A stretch of DNA of 64,000 nucleotides from Autumnicola sp041679265 (GCF_041679265.1 NZ_JBGFSM010000006.1:205592-269591), one strand, 5' to 3'; counted from the first letter of the stretch, positions 41,304-51,864 are shown. Notes: generated by a model from the sequence alone, not told the origin. Made by a program: numbers and translations.

Positions 41304-43259
41304 TTATTGATACCCTGCTGCCTGTAAATTAAACAATTCGGCATACAGCTTATCATTAAGCATTAATTCTTCGTGGGTTCCAATTTCCAGTACTGAGCCA
41401 TCTTTTAACACCATAATCCTGTCCGCAATTCTTACTGTACTAAAGCGGTGAGAAATAATCACCGCGGTTTTTCCCTGGGTAAGCTGAATAAAACGCTGGA
41501 AAGCTTCTGTTTCTGCCCTTGCATCCAAAGCTGAAGTGGGCTCATCGAGAATCAGCACTTCAGCATCTTTCATATAAGCCCTCGCTATGGCAATTTTTTG
41601 CCACTGGCCGCCGGAAAGATCTTTCCCGTTTTTAAACCTTTTTCCCAGTTGCTGATTATACCCCAATGGCATTTCAGCAATTACCTCCTGTGCAAGGCTC
41701 TTTTGCGCGGCAGTCTCTATTCGCTGCTGATTTTCGATTTCCCTTATTTCCCCCATAGCGATATTCTCCTTCAGGGTAAGTTCAAATTTTACAAAATCCT
41801 GAAAAATCACTCCAAAGTACTGCTGGTAAGCCGCCTGATTGTATTGCTTTACCGGAATGCCATCCAGTAAAATTTCCCCTTCAGTAGGCTCATAGAAACG
41901 CAGCAATAATTTAATAAGCGTAGTCTTGCCGGCGCCATTCTCTCCCACAAAGGCAAGTTTTTCCCCGGCCTTCAGCTGAAAATTGATATTCCTTACCACC
42001 CATTTTTCAGATTTTGGATACTTAAATCCTACATTCCTAAACTCGAATCCCTCTGTAATTTTTTCCGGCAGAGGCAGTTTTCCAGCCGTGGTTTTTTCAG
42101 CAAAGGAAAGGCTGAGAAAATCAAAGTAATCCTGGAGATAGAGCGCGCTTTCGGTAATGGCAGTAAAACGGGTAAAAAAACCCTGCAGTTTAGATCTTAA
42201 CTGGTTAAAGGACCCGGAAAGGAAGACCAGGGTGCCAAGGGAAAAAATCCCGGCCACAGTACGGAAAATAATAAAAACATAGGCCCCATAATACGCCGAG
42301 GTCCCAATAATATTAAACAAAGAACCCCAGCCGGCGCGTTGCCTGGCCAGCTTTTTACTTTGTTTAAAATATTTATCAGAAAGCCCTTTAAAACGTTCGG
42401 CGAGGTACCCGGACAGCCCGAATAATTTTACTTCTTTGGCAGTAACATCGCTTGCCCCGGCATAACGCAGGTAATCTAGTTCCCGGCGTTCCTGCGTCCA
42501 GCTGCGTGCAAGCGAATAACTGGTACCGCTAAATTTGATCTCGTTTATTACGGTGGGAATAATAGATACCAGTAACAAGATGATGAGCCATGGTTCATAG
42601 GCCACCACTCCACCCAGCAGGGATAATATTACCACTATATCTTCCCCCTGCGTAAGGATATTAGACATTAAGCCCACCCTGCCGGTGGTTTGCTGCCTCG
42701 CCCTTTCCAGTTTGTCATAAAATTCAGAATCCTCCAGCTGGTCCAGGTTTATCTCAGAAGTTTTCTTTATAATTCTTACCGAAGTATCTATAGAATACTG
42801 GTCTCCCAGCAAAGCGTCGCTAAGACTGATTCCCCGGCTGATGAGATCTGAAAGAATGGCCAGGGCAAATTCGGCTCCCACCAGCAACCAAAGATGTGCC
42901 AGGTCCTTTTGCGGGGTGGCAATTTGTACCTCAACTTCATCAATAATCAGCTTTCCCACATGAAGGATAAGCACTGGAAAAAAAGCATTAATGATCCTGC
43001 AGATCACATTGGTGTAAAACAACAGCGGATTTACCTTACGGATTTCCTTAAAGAACTTTGGCACGAATTTAAGCGCGGCAAAACTCTCCCTGAAATTGAT
43101 CTTGTTGGGTGCTATGGATTTCTTTTTTCGAGGCAAAGCAAATTTTTCCCTGCAAGTTAAGAAGGAAAATCCAAATGCTCTCTGACTTTTAACCCATACA
43201 TTATCAGCGTCATAGGAATTTTCCTTCAGAAATTTGCAGCTCTGAAAAACAGGAGACAA
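41304..43259 (-). CDS. ABC exporter, fused permease and ATPase
   Basis: A 651-residue type IV ABC exporter half-transporter: membrane domain about 70-380 with six helices (for example NAFFPVLILHVGKLIIDEV, ILLLVSIIPTVINEI, YYGAYVFIIFRTVAGI), then the ATPase with Walker A GENGAGKT, signature LSGGQWQKIAIARA, Walker B VLILDEPTSALD and His-loop ISHR. Works as a dimer to export lipids, drugs or peptides; substrate unknown. The first ATG gives a 47-residue leader without features; a TTG just before PRKKKSIAP is a possible later start. A 7-bp array abuts the stop. Confidence 0.9.
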   Translation of the reverse strand: MSPVFQSCKFLKENSYDADNVWVKSQRAFGFSFLTCREKFALPRKKKSIAPNKINFRESFAALKFVPKFFKEIRKVNPLLFYTNVICRIINAFFPVLILHVGKLIIDEVEVQIATPQKDLAHLWLLVGAEFALAILSDLISRGISLSDALLGDQYSIDTSVRIIKKTSEINLDQLEDSEFYDKLERARQQTTGRVGLMSNILTQGEDIVVILSLLGGVVAYEPWLIILLLVSIIPTVINEIKFSGTSYSLARSWTQERRELDYLRYAGASDVTAKEVKLFGLSGYLAERFKGLSDKYFKQSKKLARQRAGWGSLFNIIGTSAYYGAYVFIIFRTVAGIFSLGTLVFLSGSFNQLRSKLQGFFTRFTAITESALYLQDYFDFLSLSFAEKTTAGKLPLPEKITEGFEFRNVGFKYPKSEKWVVRNINFQLKAGEKLAFVGENGAGKTTLIKLLLRFYEPTEGEILLDGIPVKQYNQAAYQQYFGVIFQDFVKFELTLKENIAMGEIREIENQQRIETAAQKSLAQEVIAEMPLGYNQQLGKRFKNGKDLSGGQWQKIAIARAYMKDAEVLILDEPTSALDARAETEAFQRFIQLTQGKTAVIISHRFSTVRIADRIMVLKDGSVLEIGTHEELMLNDKLYAELFNLQAAGYQ

Positions 43260-43531
43260 AATAGCTTTAACATACTATTAATCAAAATCTTACAATTCTT
43301 ACAAGTAAATGCTAAAAAAACTTTAACATCACCTTTTATCGTTCTTACTTGCATTTAATCGATTTTTGTGCCTATTTGCACCCGATTTAGAGGTCTATAA
43401 TTCTGAAAATAAGCACCTACCCCTCCCTGCTTTTTTATAGCAGCGGGAAGTTTCAGAGACATTGTAAGCCTTCTAATTCAAAATATATTGTTAAAAAAGC
43501 GGCTGCCACAAGCCGGAATGTGAAAGACCTA

Positions 43532-45979
43532 ATGAAAATGATGATGCCCCAAATTTCTGCCAGAAAGGCTGTATGGTTTACTGCCTTTTCTCTTTTTAGC
43601 ATTTTATTCTATTCCTGTTCGCCAGATGAAGGCGTGTTAACAGAAGGTACTTCTGCTGAAGAAGACTATGGCCCCACCACCACCTATACCGGGATTTTTG
43701 CCACCTACAATTCGGCATATCGCGGCACCTTTCAACTGGAGATCTCAGAAGCCACCTTTGAATATGAAAAATCTGATTATCATGCGAATGCTTCTTTAAC
43801 CATTCAGACAGGAGAAATATACACTGCAAAATTTGTACGTGCTGAGGAGGTGAGCAAAAGCAGTGATTTTAAACTCACCTTTGACTCGGCAGATTTTTCC
43901 TTTATTTTTTCCCTGGATGCTGAAGGAAAACCTGTATTTACAGATGTAGTATTTAAAAATGAGCCTGGAGCAATAGTTGCTGCGGAAGAGACCACCAATA
44001 AAACGCTTACCCCAATTACAGGAACCTATAAATGCACCAATTGCCAGGATAAAGATTCTATAAACGGAATCCCCCTCAACAACGAAGATCGTACCTTTAA
44101 TATGATGCTTACCACTGAAGATGGCAGCAGTAGCATGACCATACAGGCTTCACTGGGAATTTTAGTGGACACCGAGGTAATTGTGGAAAAAAGCTGCACC
44201 ACTGCGGGAGAGTATACTATTTGTGAATTCTCCAACGGCATATATGGCAGTAATGAACCGGTAACCTGGACAGGAGTACACCGTTTTAAAACCCTTACTT
44301 CCGATAGCACTTCCACCTGCTCCAGCATCTCCGGCCATATCCGCTTTGAGTCTGCTGAAGCCGGTATTATTGAAGGAGACTTCTTTAGTGACAGTACCTG
44401 CCCGGAAAAAACATATTATGTAAGTGCCAGTGGTGACGATGCCAACAGCGGCTTTTCTCCCGAAGAAGCCTGGAGCAGCATTGACAAATTGAACAGTATG
44501 GATCTACAACCAGGAGACGTTATTCTTTTTGAAGGAGGGCAGCGTTTTAACGGTAATTTATACCTGGATGCGGAAGACGCTAATAATTCTGCCAGTCCTG
44601 TAAAAATAGGATCTTATGGAACTGGAAAAGCAATTATTGATGCAGGGGATAATTTTGGGATTTACGCCTACAATACTTCAGGAATTAAAATTGACAATAT
44701 AATTGTTGCCGGAAGCGGTGCACAGACCAATAACAACACCGGCATCCTTTTTTATAATGATTTGAGCGGAGATATAAAACTGGATCTTGTGGAAATCACT
44801 AACACTGAAGTTTACGGCTTCAGGGAGGCGGGGATCACCATTGGCGCCTATAACGGCAATTCCGGGTACAGCAATGTGCTCATTGAAAATAATAAAGTGC
44901 ATGACTGCCTGGATAAGGGAATTACTTCTTATGGCAAATTTTCCTCCACCAAGACCGGCTATGCGCATAGAAATATTATGGTTAGAAATTGTGAAGTTTT
45001 TAATATTGAAGGTTACAGTAAAAATTCCCATTCAGGTAACGGAATTGTATTGTCTGACGTTCAAAATTCGGTTATAGAGCATTGCACCGCCTATAACTGT
45101 GGTAGCGGAAATACTAATTGCGGAGGGCCGGTGGGCATCTGGTACTGGGATGCAGATCAGGTGACCATACAATATTGTGAAGCTTATAATATAAGCTCCG
45201 GTTCAGGGTGTGATGGTGGCGGCTTTGACCTTGACGGTGGGGTTACCAACGGCACCATGCAGTATAATTATTCTCATGACAATGATGGTGCGGGTTACCT
45301 CATAGGGCAGTTCACCGGCGCACGGGCCATGAAAAACATACACGTACGATACAATATAAGCCAGAATGATGCGGCAACCAATGGTGGGAGTGTTTACCTG
45401 TTTAACGGAAATGCGGCTATGCAGGATATTTATATCTATAATAATACCCTATACCTGAAAGAAGAAAGTTCAAATACCGCTTCTGCCAACGTAAAGTATA
45501 ACAGCTGGTACCCCGTTAAAAACAATATCAACTTTTTCAACAATATCTTCTTTGCTGAAAACGGCGCGGATCTGGTAAGTATCCCAAATGGGTATGATGG
45601 CAATTTTGAAGGAAACCTTTATTACACCAGTGGAAACTTCAGCCTTAAATATAAAGGCACCACTTACGCTTCGCTGGAAACCTTCCGAAATACAGGAAAT
45701 GAAATTTTTGAAGATTTGCCAAGCGGGTATGAAGGCCGCCCATTGCTTGCCAATCCCGGCAATGGCAGGACCATAGGCTATGGCAACGAGCTTTCAGCCT
45801 TAAAAGCTTACGAATTACAGGAGGGTTCCCCTGCTATAAATGCCGGCGTGGTAATTCCTGTAGAGCGTGGAAATCGTGATTTCTACGGAAATGACCTTCG
45901 GGAAAACACTGTTCCTGATATTGGAGCACAAGTAAATTTAACCCCGCAAAGCCGAGCAGGCGTAATAGCAGAATTATAA
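43532..45979 (+). CDS. Large right-handed beta-helix lipoprotein (paralogue 1)
   Basis: About 815 residues, starting at ATG 43532 (a GTG at 43520 in frame is an alternative). Lipobox SILFYSC. An N-terminal beta-sandwich region of about 280 residues is absent from its paralogue. From about residue 295, TYYVSASGDDANSG opens a right-handed parallel beta-helix (DUF1565-like start; repeated N-x-x-V/I-HDNxx motifs), found in polysaccharide lyases and carbohydrate-binding proteins. The core VGIWYWDADQVTIQ and CDGGGFDLDGG is shared almost identically with the gene at 52149. A glycan lyase or binding role is likely; no catalytic residue is assigned. Confidence 0.85.
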   Translation: MKMMMPQISARKAVWFTAFSLFSILFYSCSPDEGVLTEGTSAEEDYGPTTTYTGIFATYNSAYRGTFQLEISEATFEYEKSDYHANASLTIQTGEIYTAKFVRAEEVSKSSDFKLTFDSADFSFIFSLDAEGKPVFTDVVFKNEPGAIVAAEETTNKTLTPITGTYKCTNCQDKDSINGIPLNNEDRTFNMMLTTEDGSSSMTIQASLGILVDTEVIVEKSCTTAGEYTICEFSNGIYGSNEPVTWTGVHRFKTLTSDSTSTCSSISGHIRFESAEAGIIEGDFFSDSTCPEKTYYVSASGDDANSGFSPEEAWSSIDKLNSMDLQPGDVILFEGGQRFNGNLYLDAEDANNSASPVKIGSYGTGKAIIDAGDNFGIYAYNTSGIKIDNIIVAGSGAQTNNNTGILFYNDLSGDIKLDLVEITNTEVYGFREAGITIGAYNGNSGYSNVLIENNKVHDCLDKGITSYGKFSSTKTGYAHRNIMVRNCEVFNIEGYSKNSHSGNGIVLSDVQNSVIEHCTAYNCGSGNTNCGGPVGIWYWDADQVTIQYCEAYNISSGSGCDGGGFDLDGGVTNGTMQYNYSHDNDGAGYLIGQFTGARAMKNIHVRYNISQNDAATNGGSVYLFNGNAAMQDIYIYNNTLYLKEESSNTASANVKYNSWYPVKNNINFFNNIFFAENGADLVSIPNGYDGNFEGNLYYTSGNFSLKYKGTTYASLETFRNTGNEIFEDLPSGYEGRPLLANPGNGRTIGYGNELSALKAYELQEGSPAINAGVVIPVERGNRDFYGNDLRENTVPDIGAQVNLTPQSRAGVIAEL

Positions 45980-46005
45980 AGTTTATTTAGTTAGTCACTC
46001 CCCAC

Positions 46006-46058
46006 AGGCCTGGAAATTTAGCTGAACCAGATTCAGAAAAATTTTTCGGGCCTTTTTT
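46006..46058 (+). terminator. Terminator of the beta-helix gene 1
   Basis: A long imperfect stem: AGGCC-N3-AAATTT on the left, AAATTT-N4-GGCCT on the right, followed by six T. It ends at the convergent amidohydrolase stop codon. Confidence 0.65.
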
Positions 46059-47481
46059 ACTTTTCAGCAAGTGAATGGAGCATTGCCTGAAGTTCTTGCC
46101 GGGTAAAAACCTTTCCCGATTTGACCACGGCAAATACGTTGTGAACATTTTTAATATCCTTCAGCGGATTATTATCCAGCAATAAAAGGTCTGCCACTTT
46201 GCCCCGGGAAATATCCCCATACCTGCCCAGAACATCAAAAAATTCAGGCCCATTAATCACGGAAGTTGCCAGAGCTTCCTGCGGACTAAGCCCTGCAGCC
46301 ACGAGCGCCTCAAGTTCCTTTTGAAGTGACTCCCCGGCATAAACAAAAGAGTTAAAGGCGCCACTGTCTGATCCCGCTAATATTTTAACGCCGGCATCCT
46401 GCATAGGACGTATCATTTTGGCACTTATATTTTCCATTTTTGCCCTCATCTGGCTACCGGAAGCTTTTGCCCTTTTAGCTCCTTCTATCCTGCCCTGGTA
46501 TGTTGCTTTAATGCCTTTACCCACATAAGGAAGCAAAGTATCCCGGGAATGATCTACCTCCAGGATTTCCGCAAGCGTCTTTCCTATATATAAGGTAGGA
46601 GTGATAAAAACCTCATTTTCTTCCATTCTTGTAAAAACCTCGCCTGCCAGTTGGGGGTCATAGGTATCTATAAGAGTTTCCATCATTCCATATCCCAGGT
46701 TTAATTGGGAAAGGCTGTCGGCTACCGGGGAACAGGCTTTTAGTGGATAATACATGTGTTCTGCCCCATTCAGTCCCAGGCTTACCGCCTTAAGAAAATC
46801 TGCCGCAAGAGGCATATGGCCTGTGGTTTTCATTCCTCTTTTTTCAGCTTCCTGAATAATGGCATAATATGCCTCTGGGCTAAGGCTTCCATCATACATT
46901 TTTACATAATCCACATCCAGTTCCTGCAAAGAGTCCAGCGCGGCCGCTGCTTCCTGCTGATTGGTAACAGAAATGGAACCCGGCCAGGCAGGGTTTTCGC
47001 CATCCAGCTTTGGCCCGGAAGTAAAAATTGTGGGCCCGGCCATTTTATTTTCGGCTACAGCCTTACGCCATTTTAAAACAGAAGGCGTAATGTCGCCACC
47101 GGCATCCCTTACGGTAGTAACACCGTATGCAAGGAACAAGGGAAGCAGGTTTTTATTTTCTCCTATCAATGTATCTCCTCCCCTAAAATGTACATGCATA
47201 TCCCAAAGGCCGGGGATTACAAACTTCCCGTTGGCATTGAGTTCTTTTTCTGCTTTATAATTTTCTATAGCTTTAGCATCCACAATTTGGCTGATGCTGT
47301 CTCCGTTTATAAGAATAAGTTTATCTTCTTCAATTTCTCCCGATGCTATATTTACAATATTTACATGGGAAATAAGCAAATCATAGGATTTTTTCTTTTT
47401 CCCGCAGGAAACTACAAAGAAGATGAGCAGGCATAAAACTGCCGGTTTTAGCGCGCTTATATTGCTGTTGGATATATTCAT
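46057..47481 (-). CDS. Exported amidohydrolase lipoprotein (imidazolonepropionase-like)
   Basis: A 474-residue metal-dependent hydrolase of the amidohydrolase superfamily with a lipoprotein signal (FFVVSC, lipid Cys26). Metal ligands: H96 and H98 in DMHVHF, a later carboxylated Lys in VKMYDG, His in TGHMP and in GAEHMYY, and Asp in AGSDSGA. The surrounding sequence (FVIPGLWDMHVHFRGG, TVRDAGGD) is that of the family of peptidase- or lactonase-like amidohydrolases common in Bacteroidota envelopes. Substrate unknown. Convergent with the beta-helix gene. Confidence 0.88.
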   Translation of the reverse strand: MNISNSNISALKPAVLCLLIFFVVSCGKKKKSYDLLISHVNIVNIASGEIEEDKLILINGDSISQIVDAKAIENYKAEKELNANGKFVIPGLWDMHVHFRGGDTLIGENKNLLPLFLAYGVTTVRDAGGDITPSVLKWRKAVAENKMAGPTIFTSGPKLDGENPAWPGSISVTNQQEAAAALDSLQELDVDYVKMYDGSLSPEAYYAIIQEAEKRGMKTTGHMPLAADFLKAVSLGLNGAEHMYYPLKACSPVADSLSQLNLGYGMMETLIDTYDPQLAGEVFTRMEENEVFITPTLYIGKTLAEILEVDHSRDTLLPYVGKGIKATYQGRIEGAKRAKASGSQMRAKMENISAKMIRPMQDAGVKILAGSDSGAFNSFVYAGESLQKELEALVAAGLSPQEALATSVINGPEFFDVLGRYGDISRGKVADLLLLDNNPLKDIKNVHNVFAVVKSGKVFTRQELQAMLHSLAEK

Positions 47482-47563
47482 ACCTAATCCTGATTCAGGT
47501 TAATACAGATAGTAAATGATTTATATTTAAAAAATGGGATCTGGCATAGTCAAGCTGTTTTAT

Positions 47564-50500
47564 TCAATTGGCTTCTTCAGAAACTTCTTTCATCAACTCC
47601 TCTATACCCCTTTCCAGTTGCTGGTCTCTTCCTTCAGAAATCACCCCCGGCATATTTCTTACTATAATATCAGGTTCGGTTTGTTTGTTTTCCATCCAAT
47701 CCCCCGCCATATCCCGTGCACTTACAGGCACAATTCCCCAACCGGTGCCATCTGCCAGAGTTTCCCACCCGGCAAAACTACAGGTCCCGGGAACGGGCAT
47801 GCCTACTGTTTTACCAATATTAAGGGCTTCGTAGCTACTGGCGTAACAGCTCCCGTCTGAATACATGCTTTCATTATATAAAGACAGGGTAGGTTTAGTC
47901 CAGCGGGAAGTGGGTTCTCCCCCAACATCTTTGGCAGCCGTGGCGTAAGTAATAAAAGGGGTTCCTGTAAAAAAGGCAGCCAGATCTGCCACCAGGTCTC
48001 CCCCTCCATTAAACCTGGTATCAATAATCACCGCTTTTTTATCGAAATATTTCCCCATCATGTCTTCAAAAATAGAGCGGTACGGCCCGTCAGCCATTCC
48101 GGGAATGTGCACATAACCCAGTTGTCCGTCACTTTTTTCCGCTACCTCTTCTTCATTTATTCGCACAAAGCGGTCATATAGCAAATTTCTTTCTTCATTA
48201 AGGCTTATGGGCTTTACCGTGATTTGTTTACGCTCTTTGCTTTCAGGATCAAAAAGTTCCAGCAGTACAAATTTCCCCGCCTTCCTGTTTAAATACCTTG
48301 CCACATCCTTATCTGCGGCAATAGTCTCACCATCTATACCTTCAATGATCATCCCGGGCTTCACATTAAATGCGGCTTTGTCCAGTGGCCCTCCCTGCAG
48401 CACTTCCGTAATTAGAATTCCCTTTCCTTCATGGTCATAGTCCAAAAATATCCCAAGAGCAGCGGTTTCATCTCCATTTTCTATATCACTGCTATATCTT
48501 GCGCCGGAATGAGAGGAGTTTAGCTCGCCCAGCATTTCTGAAAGCATTTCAGCAAACTCATAAGAATCTCCTATATGGGGAATGTATTTTTTGTATTCTA
48601 TATAAAGGCTGTCCAGGTTTTTACCATGAAAAGTGGGCTCATAAAACACATCTTTGGCGCGGTTATAAACATGGTCAAACATGCTTTGCCTTTCAGCAAC
48701 TTCATCATATGTCATTTCCCCTGAAATCTTTATATTCTCTGACTTTCCTGCAGAAGGATCTAATTTGGAAATTTTTCCTTCGCTTAACAGGTAAAGATTT
48801 TTCTTTTCTTTATCCCAGCTTAAACTGCCTCTGCGGGTATTCAGCTTAATGATCATTTTTGTTTCGCGGCTGTGCAAATCTGTTTCCCAAAGGTTATTTT
48901 TATCTTCAAACTCGGCCAGGTAGTAAAGCTTTTCCCCATCTTTAGAAAGTACCGCATCGCTAAGGGAACTGGAATGTATTGTAAGCCTGGCTTTTCTCTC
49001 TTTAAGCCCTTCCCAGTCAATTTCCAGAGGAGTTTCTTCTTTTTTATCCCTTTTCTTTTCTGAAGTACTGTCCGGGCTGTTTGCCTTTTCTATTTCCTTC
49101 ATTAACTTATAGTCCTCTTCACTCATATTATATTTATCCCAGGCATCCTGGGTAAAAAACATGCTATACACATCTTCTTCTGTCCTTCCGCTGGTGGCAT
49201 AACTTTTTAAGCCATTTTTGTTACTAAACCAGATCATCTGTTTGCCGTCATTGGTCCATTTTGGATAAGAATCATCATAGCCGCTTTCAGTGAGATTCAC
49301 TCTCCTGCCCCCATTGGCCGCCAGCAGTAATATTTCGCTGTTGTTCAGGGATTTGTTCCAGTCTACAAGCAACCATTTACTGTCTGGACTCCAGGTAAAA
49401 TATTTATCTCCATCTCTCATGGTAAAAAGATCTTCAGGAGTAAGCAGGTCTGTAGTTTTTCCAGATGGCATATCTTTCACCCTAAGGATCCGGCGATCTG
49501 CAATAAAAGCCATTTTCTTACCATCGGGAGAAAAAGACGGCAGATAACTGTCTGTTTCATTACTCACTAAAACTTCTTCGTTCAAAAGGGTTGAGGCATA
49601 AAAGAAAGGTTCTTCTTCCCTTTTTTTAGTGGTTTTATAGATGTTCCATTTCCCTTCCCGTTCGCTGGCATATACAACAGATTTCCCATCTGGCGTAAAG
49701 GTTACAAAGCGTTCCTGCTCCGGGGTATTGGTAATTCTCTTGGTGAGGGAACCATCTACAGAGGTTACAAAAACCTCTCCCCTGGCGATAAAGGCAATTT
49801 CCTTGCCTCCGGGGGCCACAGCCATTTCATCCACTCCGCCGTTAATGCTAATATATTTATCGGTATTGCTTTCGGCCTGGGTGCGAATAGTTACTTTTAC
49901 CTTTTGCGGCTCCTGTCCTTCCTTCATGGTATACAATTCGCCATCGTATCCAAAAGCAAGAATCCCATTGCCATAGCTTAGAAACCGTACAGGGAAAGTA
50001 TCCAGGTGAGTTAACTGCTCCTGGTCCTGTGGGTTTGAAAGGGATAATTTATGCACATTAAAATTGCCACTTTGTTCACTCAGGTAATACAGGGACTTTT
50101 CATCTTCAGAAAATACCGGCTGCCGGTCTTCGCCCTCAAAATCAGTTATTTTTGTATATTCCTCCGTGCTGGTATTATAGCTCCAGATATCCCTGGTGAT
50201 AGCAGAGGTATGATGTTTTCGCCACTCATTTTCATATCCTTTTTTATCATGATACACCAGTAGTTTCCCGTCACTGCTTACCTGCACATCTTCAGCAGGC
50301 ACCGTAAAGATTTGATCTACCCGGCCGCCGGAAACCGGCACCGAATATAACTCCGGCTGGGAAGAGGTGGGAAATTGCCTGTGGCTGGCAAGATCATGCC
50401 GCACTCCTCCAAAGATCACACTTTTATTGTCTGCAGAGAAACTGTAAGGACTCTCATCGCTACTGTGAAAAGTAAGTCTTTCAGCAGGACCGCCAAGAGC

Positions 50501-50782
50501 ATCCATAATAAAAACGTCAAAATTCCCATAGCGGTTGGAAGCAAAGGCTATCTTGCTGCCATCATTGCTCCAAACCGGCATATAATCATGTGCTTCGTGA
50601 AAAGTTAATTGTTGGGCTTCCCCTCCGGTACTGGGAACCCGGTACAGGTTGCCTTTATAAGTAAAAGCTATATTATCCCCATTAGGCGAAATGCTTTGAT
50701 ACCTGATCCATTTTGGAGTAATTTGAGCGGAAGCTATGCTACTGCTAAAAACCAGCAGCATATAAATAAAAATTTTCTTCAT
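47564..50782 (-). CDS. Tricorn-like S41 peptidase with PD40 propellers and PDZ
   Basis: About 1072 residues from ATG 50782 (the frame starts 33 bases upstream, but the signal peptide KKIFIYMLLVFSSSIASAQ begins here). Two PD40 beta-propellers (about 20-270 and 290-560, with repeats such as FVTFTPDGKSVVYAS), a linker, a PDZ domain (about 740-830; LDYDHEGKGILITEV), and a C-terminal S41 serine-protease core. The S41 catalytic Ser is expected in the segment YSDGSCYASSYEAL. Such proteins degrade peptides in the periplasm; archaeal tricorn acts on proteasome products. This is one of the longest genes here and has no operon partner. Confidence 0.92.
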   Translation of the reverse strand: MKKIFIYMLLVFSSSIASAQITPKWIRYQSISPNGDNIAFTYKGNLYRVPSTGGEAQQLTFHEAHDYMPVWSNDGSKIAFASNRYGNFDVFIMDALGGPAERLTFHSSDESPYSFSADNKSVIFGGVRHDLASHRQFPTSSQPELYSVPVSGGRVDQIFTVPAEDVQVSSDGKLLVYHDKKGYENEWRKHHTSAITRDIWSYNTSTEEYTKITDFEGEDRQPVFSEDEKSLYYLSEQSGNFNVHKLSLSNPQDQEQLTHLDTFPVRFLSYGNGILAFGYDGELYTMKEGQEPQKVKVTIRTQAESNTDKYISINGGVDEMAVAPGGKEIAFIARGEVFVTSVDGSLTKRITNTPEQERFVTFTPDGKSVVYASEREGKWNIYKTTKKREEEPFFYASTLLNEEVLVSNETDSYLPSFSPDGKKMAFIADRRILRVKDMPSGKTTDLLTPEDLFTMRDGDKYFTWSPDSKWLLVDWNKSLNNSEILLLAANGGRRVNLTESGYDDSYPKWTNDGKQMIWFSNKNGLKSYATSGRTEEDVYSMFFTQDAWDKYNMSEEDYKLMKEIEKANSPDSTSEKKRDKKEETPLEIDWEGLKERKARLTIHSSSLSDAVLSKDGEKLYYLAEFEDKNNLWETDLHSRETKMIIKLNTRRGSLSWDKEKKNLYLLSEGKISKLDPSAGKSENIKISGEMTYDEVAERQSMFDHVYNRAKDVFYEPTFHGKNLDSLYIEYKKYIPHIGDSYEFAEMLSEMLGELNSSHSGARYSSDIENGDETAALGIFLDYDHEGKGILITEVLQGGPLDKAAFNVKPGMIIEGIDGETIAADKDVARYLNRKAGKFVLLELFDPESKERKQITVKPISLNEERNLLYDRFVRINEEEVAEKSDGQLGYVHIPGMADGPYRSIFEDMMGKYFDKKAVIIDTRFNGGGDLVADLAAFFTGTPFITYATAAKDVGGEPTSRWTKPTLSLYNESMYSDGSCYASSYEALNIGKTVGMPVPGTCSFAGWETLADGTGWGIVPVSARDMAGDWMENKQTEPDIIVRNMPGVISEGRDQQLERGIEELMKEVSEEAN

Positions 50783-51297
50783 AGGAAATATAAGAAGGTT
50801 AATGCAGCGCCTCACAACGGCGTAGCTCTATCCTTCAAAGATGGCAAAAAAGCTGAAGTTTTGAAAAAGAATATGCCGCCGGTATTTATACTTCCATATT
50901 CCTTATTTTATCCTTACCATTTTTAATTTTGTTAAAAAAAAGAGTACCTCTTTTTATAAACCTTTGATATTTATGAGCGGTTTAGTTTTTTAAAACAGAG
51001 AGGAAATTCCAGAATTCCCGGAATTTTTCCCGGATTGAATCCACGCCGCCGGCCAATTTTGCCAATTTCTCAAACCTTTTACATTATCCGGGCTCATTTC
51101 CAAGTTTAAGATTTCCAGGCCTTCTTCAGGTTTCCATGTCACTAATGGATCATCTCCTAAAAACAGAACATGCCTTATTATAAATAACATAATAGGAAGC
51201 TTAGAATTAAGCATTACTTCTGAAATTTTCAGCAAAAATGCTTCCCTGCTTTCACAGCTTTAAATATCAATTCCAAAGGATATTCTATTTTTGCAGC
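50783..51297. other. Intergenic region between tricorn-like gene and TrmH gene
   Basis: 515 bases. A minus-strand open frame (50990-51235, 81 residues) has a peptide with PEEGLEILNLEMSPDNVK-like composition but no start context, signal or homology I recognise; it may be an old gene remnant. The TrmH promoter lies at the right end. Confidence 0.4.
51286..51293 (+). promoter_or_regulatory. -7 box of the TrmH-family gene
   Basis: TATTTTTG, a match to TAnnTTTG, ending 4 bases before the ATG at 51298. The upstream -33 element is poor. Same arrangement as rlmB, another SpoU-type methylase gene in this window. Confidence 0.5.
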
Positions 51298-51864
51298 ATG
51301 GAAAACCGAAAACTTAAAAACAGCGAACTGGAGAGAAAATCTGTTGAAGAATTTAAAGAAGCTCCTAAAACGCCAATTATCGTGGTGCTGGACAACATCA
51401 GGAGCCTCAATAATATTGGTTCTGTATTCAGGACGGCCGATGCTTTTTTGATTCAGAAAATTTATCTCTGCGGAATCACCGCCCGGCCGCCGCATAAGGA
51501 TATTCAGAAAACCGCTTTGGGCGCTACAGAAACCGTAGCCTGGGAATATGCTGAAAATACTCTTGATGTAGTAAAGCGCCTCCAGGAAAACGCGGTAAAA
51601 GTATTTTCTATTGAACAGGCTGAAGGCGCCATTATGCTGAATGATTTTAATCCCGGGAAAGGGGAGACCTGTGCCGTGGTCTTTGGAAATGAGGTAAAAG
51701 GCGTACAGCAGGAGGTGGTTTCTGCCAGTGATGGCATTATAGAAATCCCGCAGCTGGGCAGTAAACATTCCCTAAATATTGCCGTAAGCACAGGTGTGAT
51801 ATTATGGGATCTCTTTGTGAAAATCGCAGCTGCTTCTTATATACGTTCATCTCCCTCGCATTAA
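51298..51864 (+). CDS. TrmH-family RNA 2'-O-methyltransferase
   Basis: A 188-residue SPOUT methyltransferase from ATG 51298; the frame extends 60 bases upstream but that part is not coding-like and the -7 box lies there. The knot domain is complete: motif 1 NIGSVFRTADAF, motif 2 FGNEVKGV, motif 3 SLNIAVSTGVILWD. The N-terminal domain is short (about 25 residues), which fits TrmH/TrmL-like enzymes that methylate tRNA or rRNA rather than RlmB. The exact target is not called. Confidence 0.88.
   Translation: MENRKLKNSELERKSVEEFKEAPKTPIIVVLDNIRSLNNIGSVFRTADAFLIQKIYLCGITARPPHKDIQKTALGATETVAWEYAENTLDVVKRLQENAVKVFSIEQAEGAIMLNDFNPGKGETCAVVFGNEVKGVQQEVVSASDGIIEIPQLGSKHSLNIAVSTGVILWDLFVKIAAASYIRSSPSH

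Noticed and set aside
50990..51235. 81-residue minus-strand open frame
   Set aside because: No start context, signal or motif; kept only as a possible remnant in the intergenic note.
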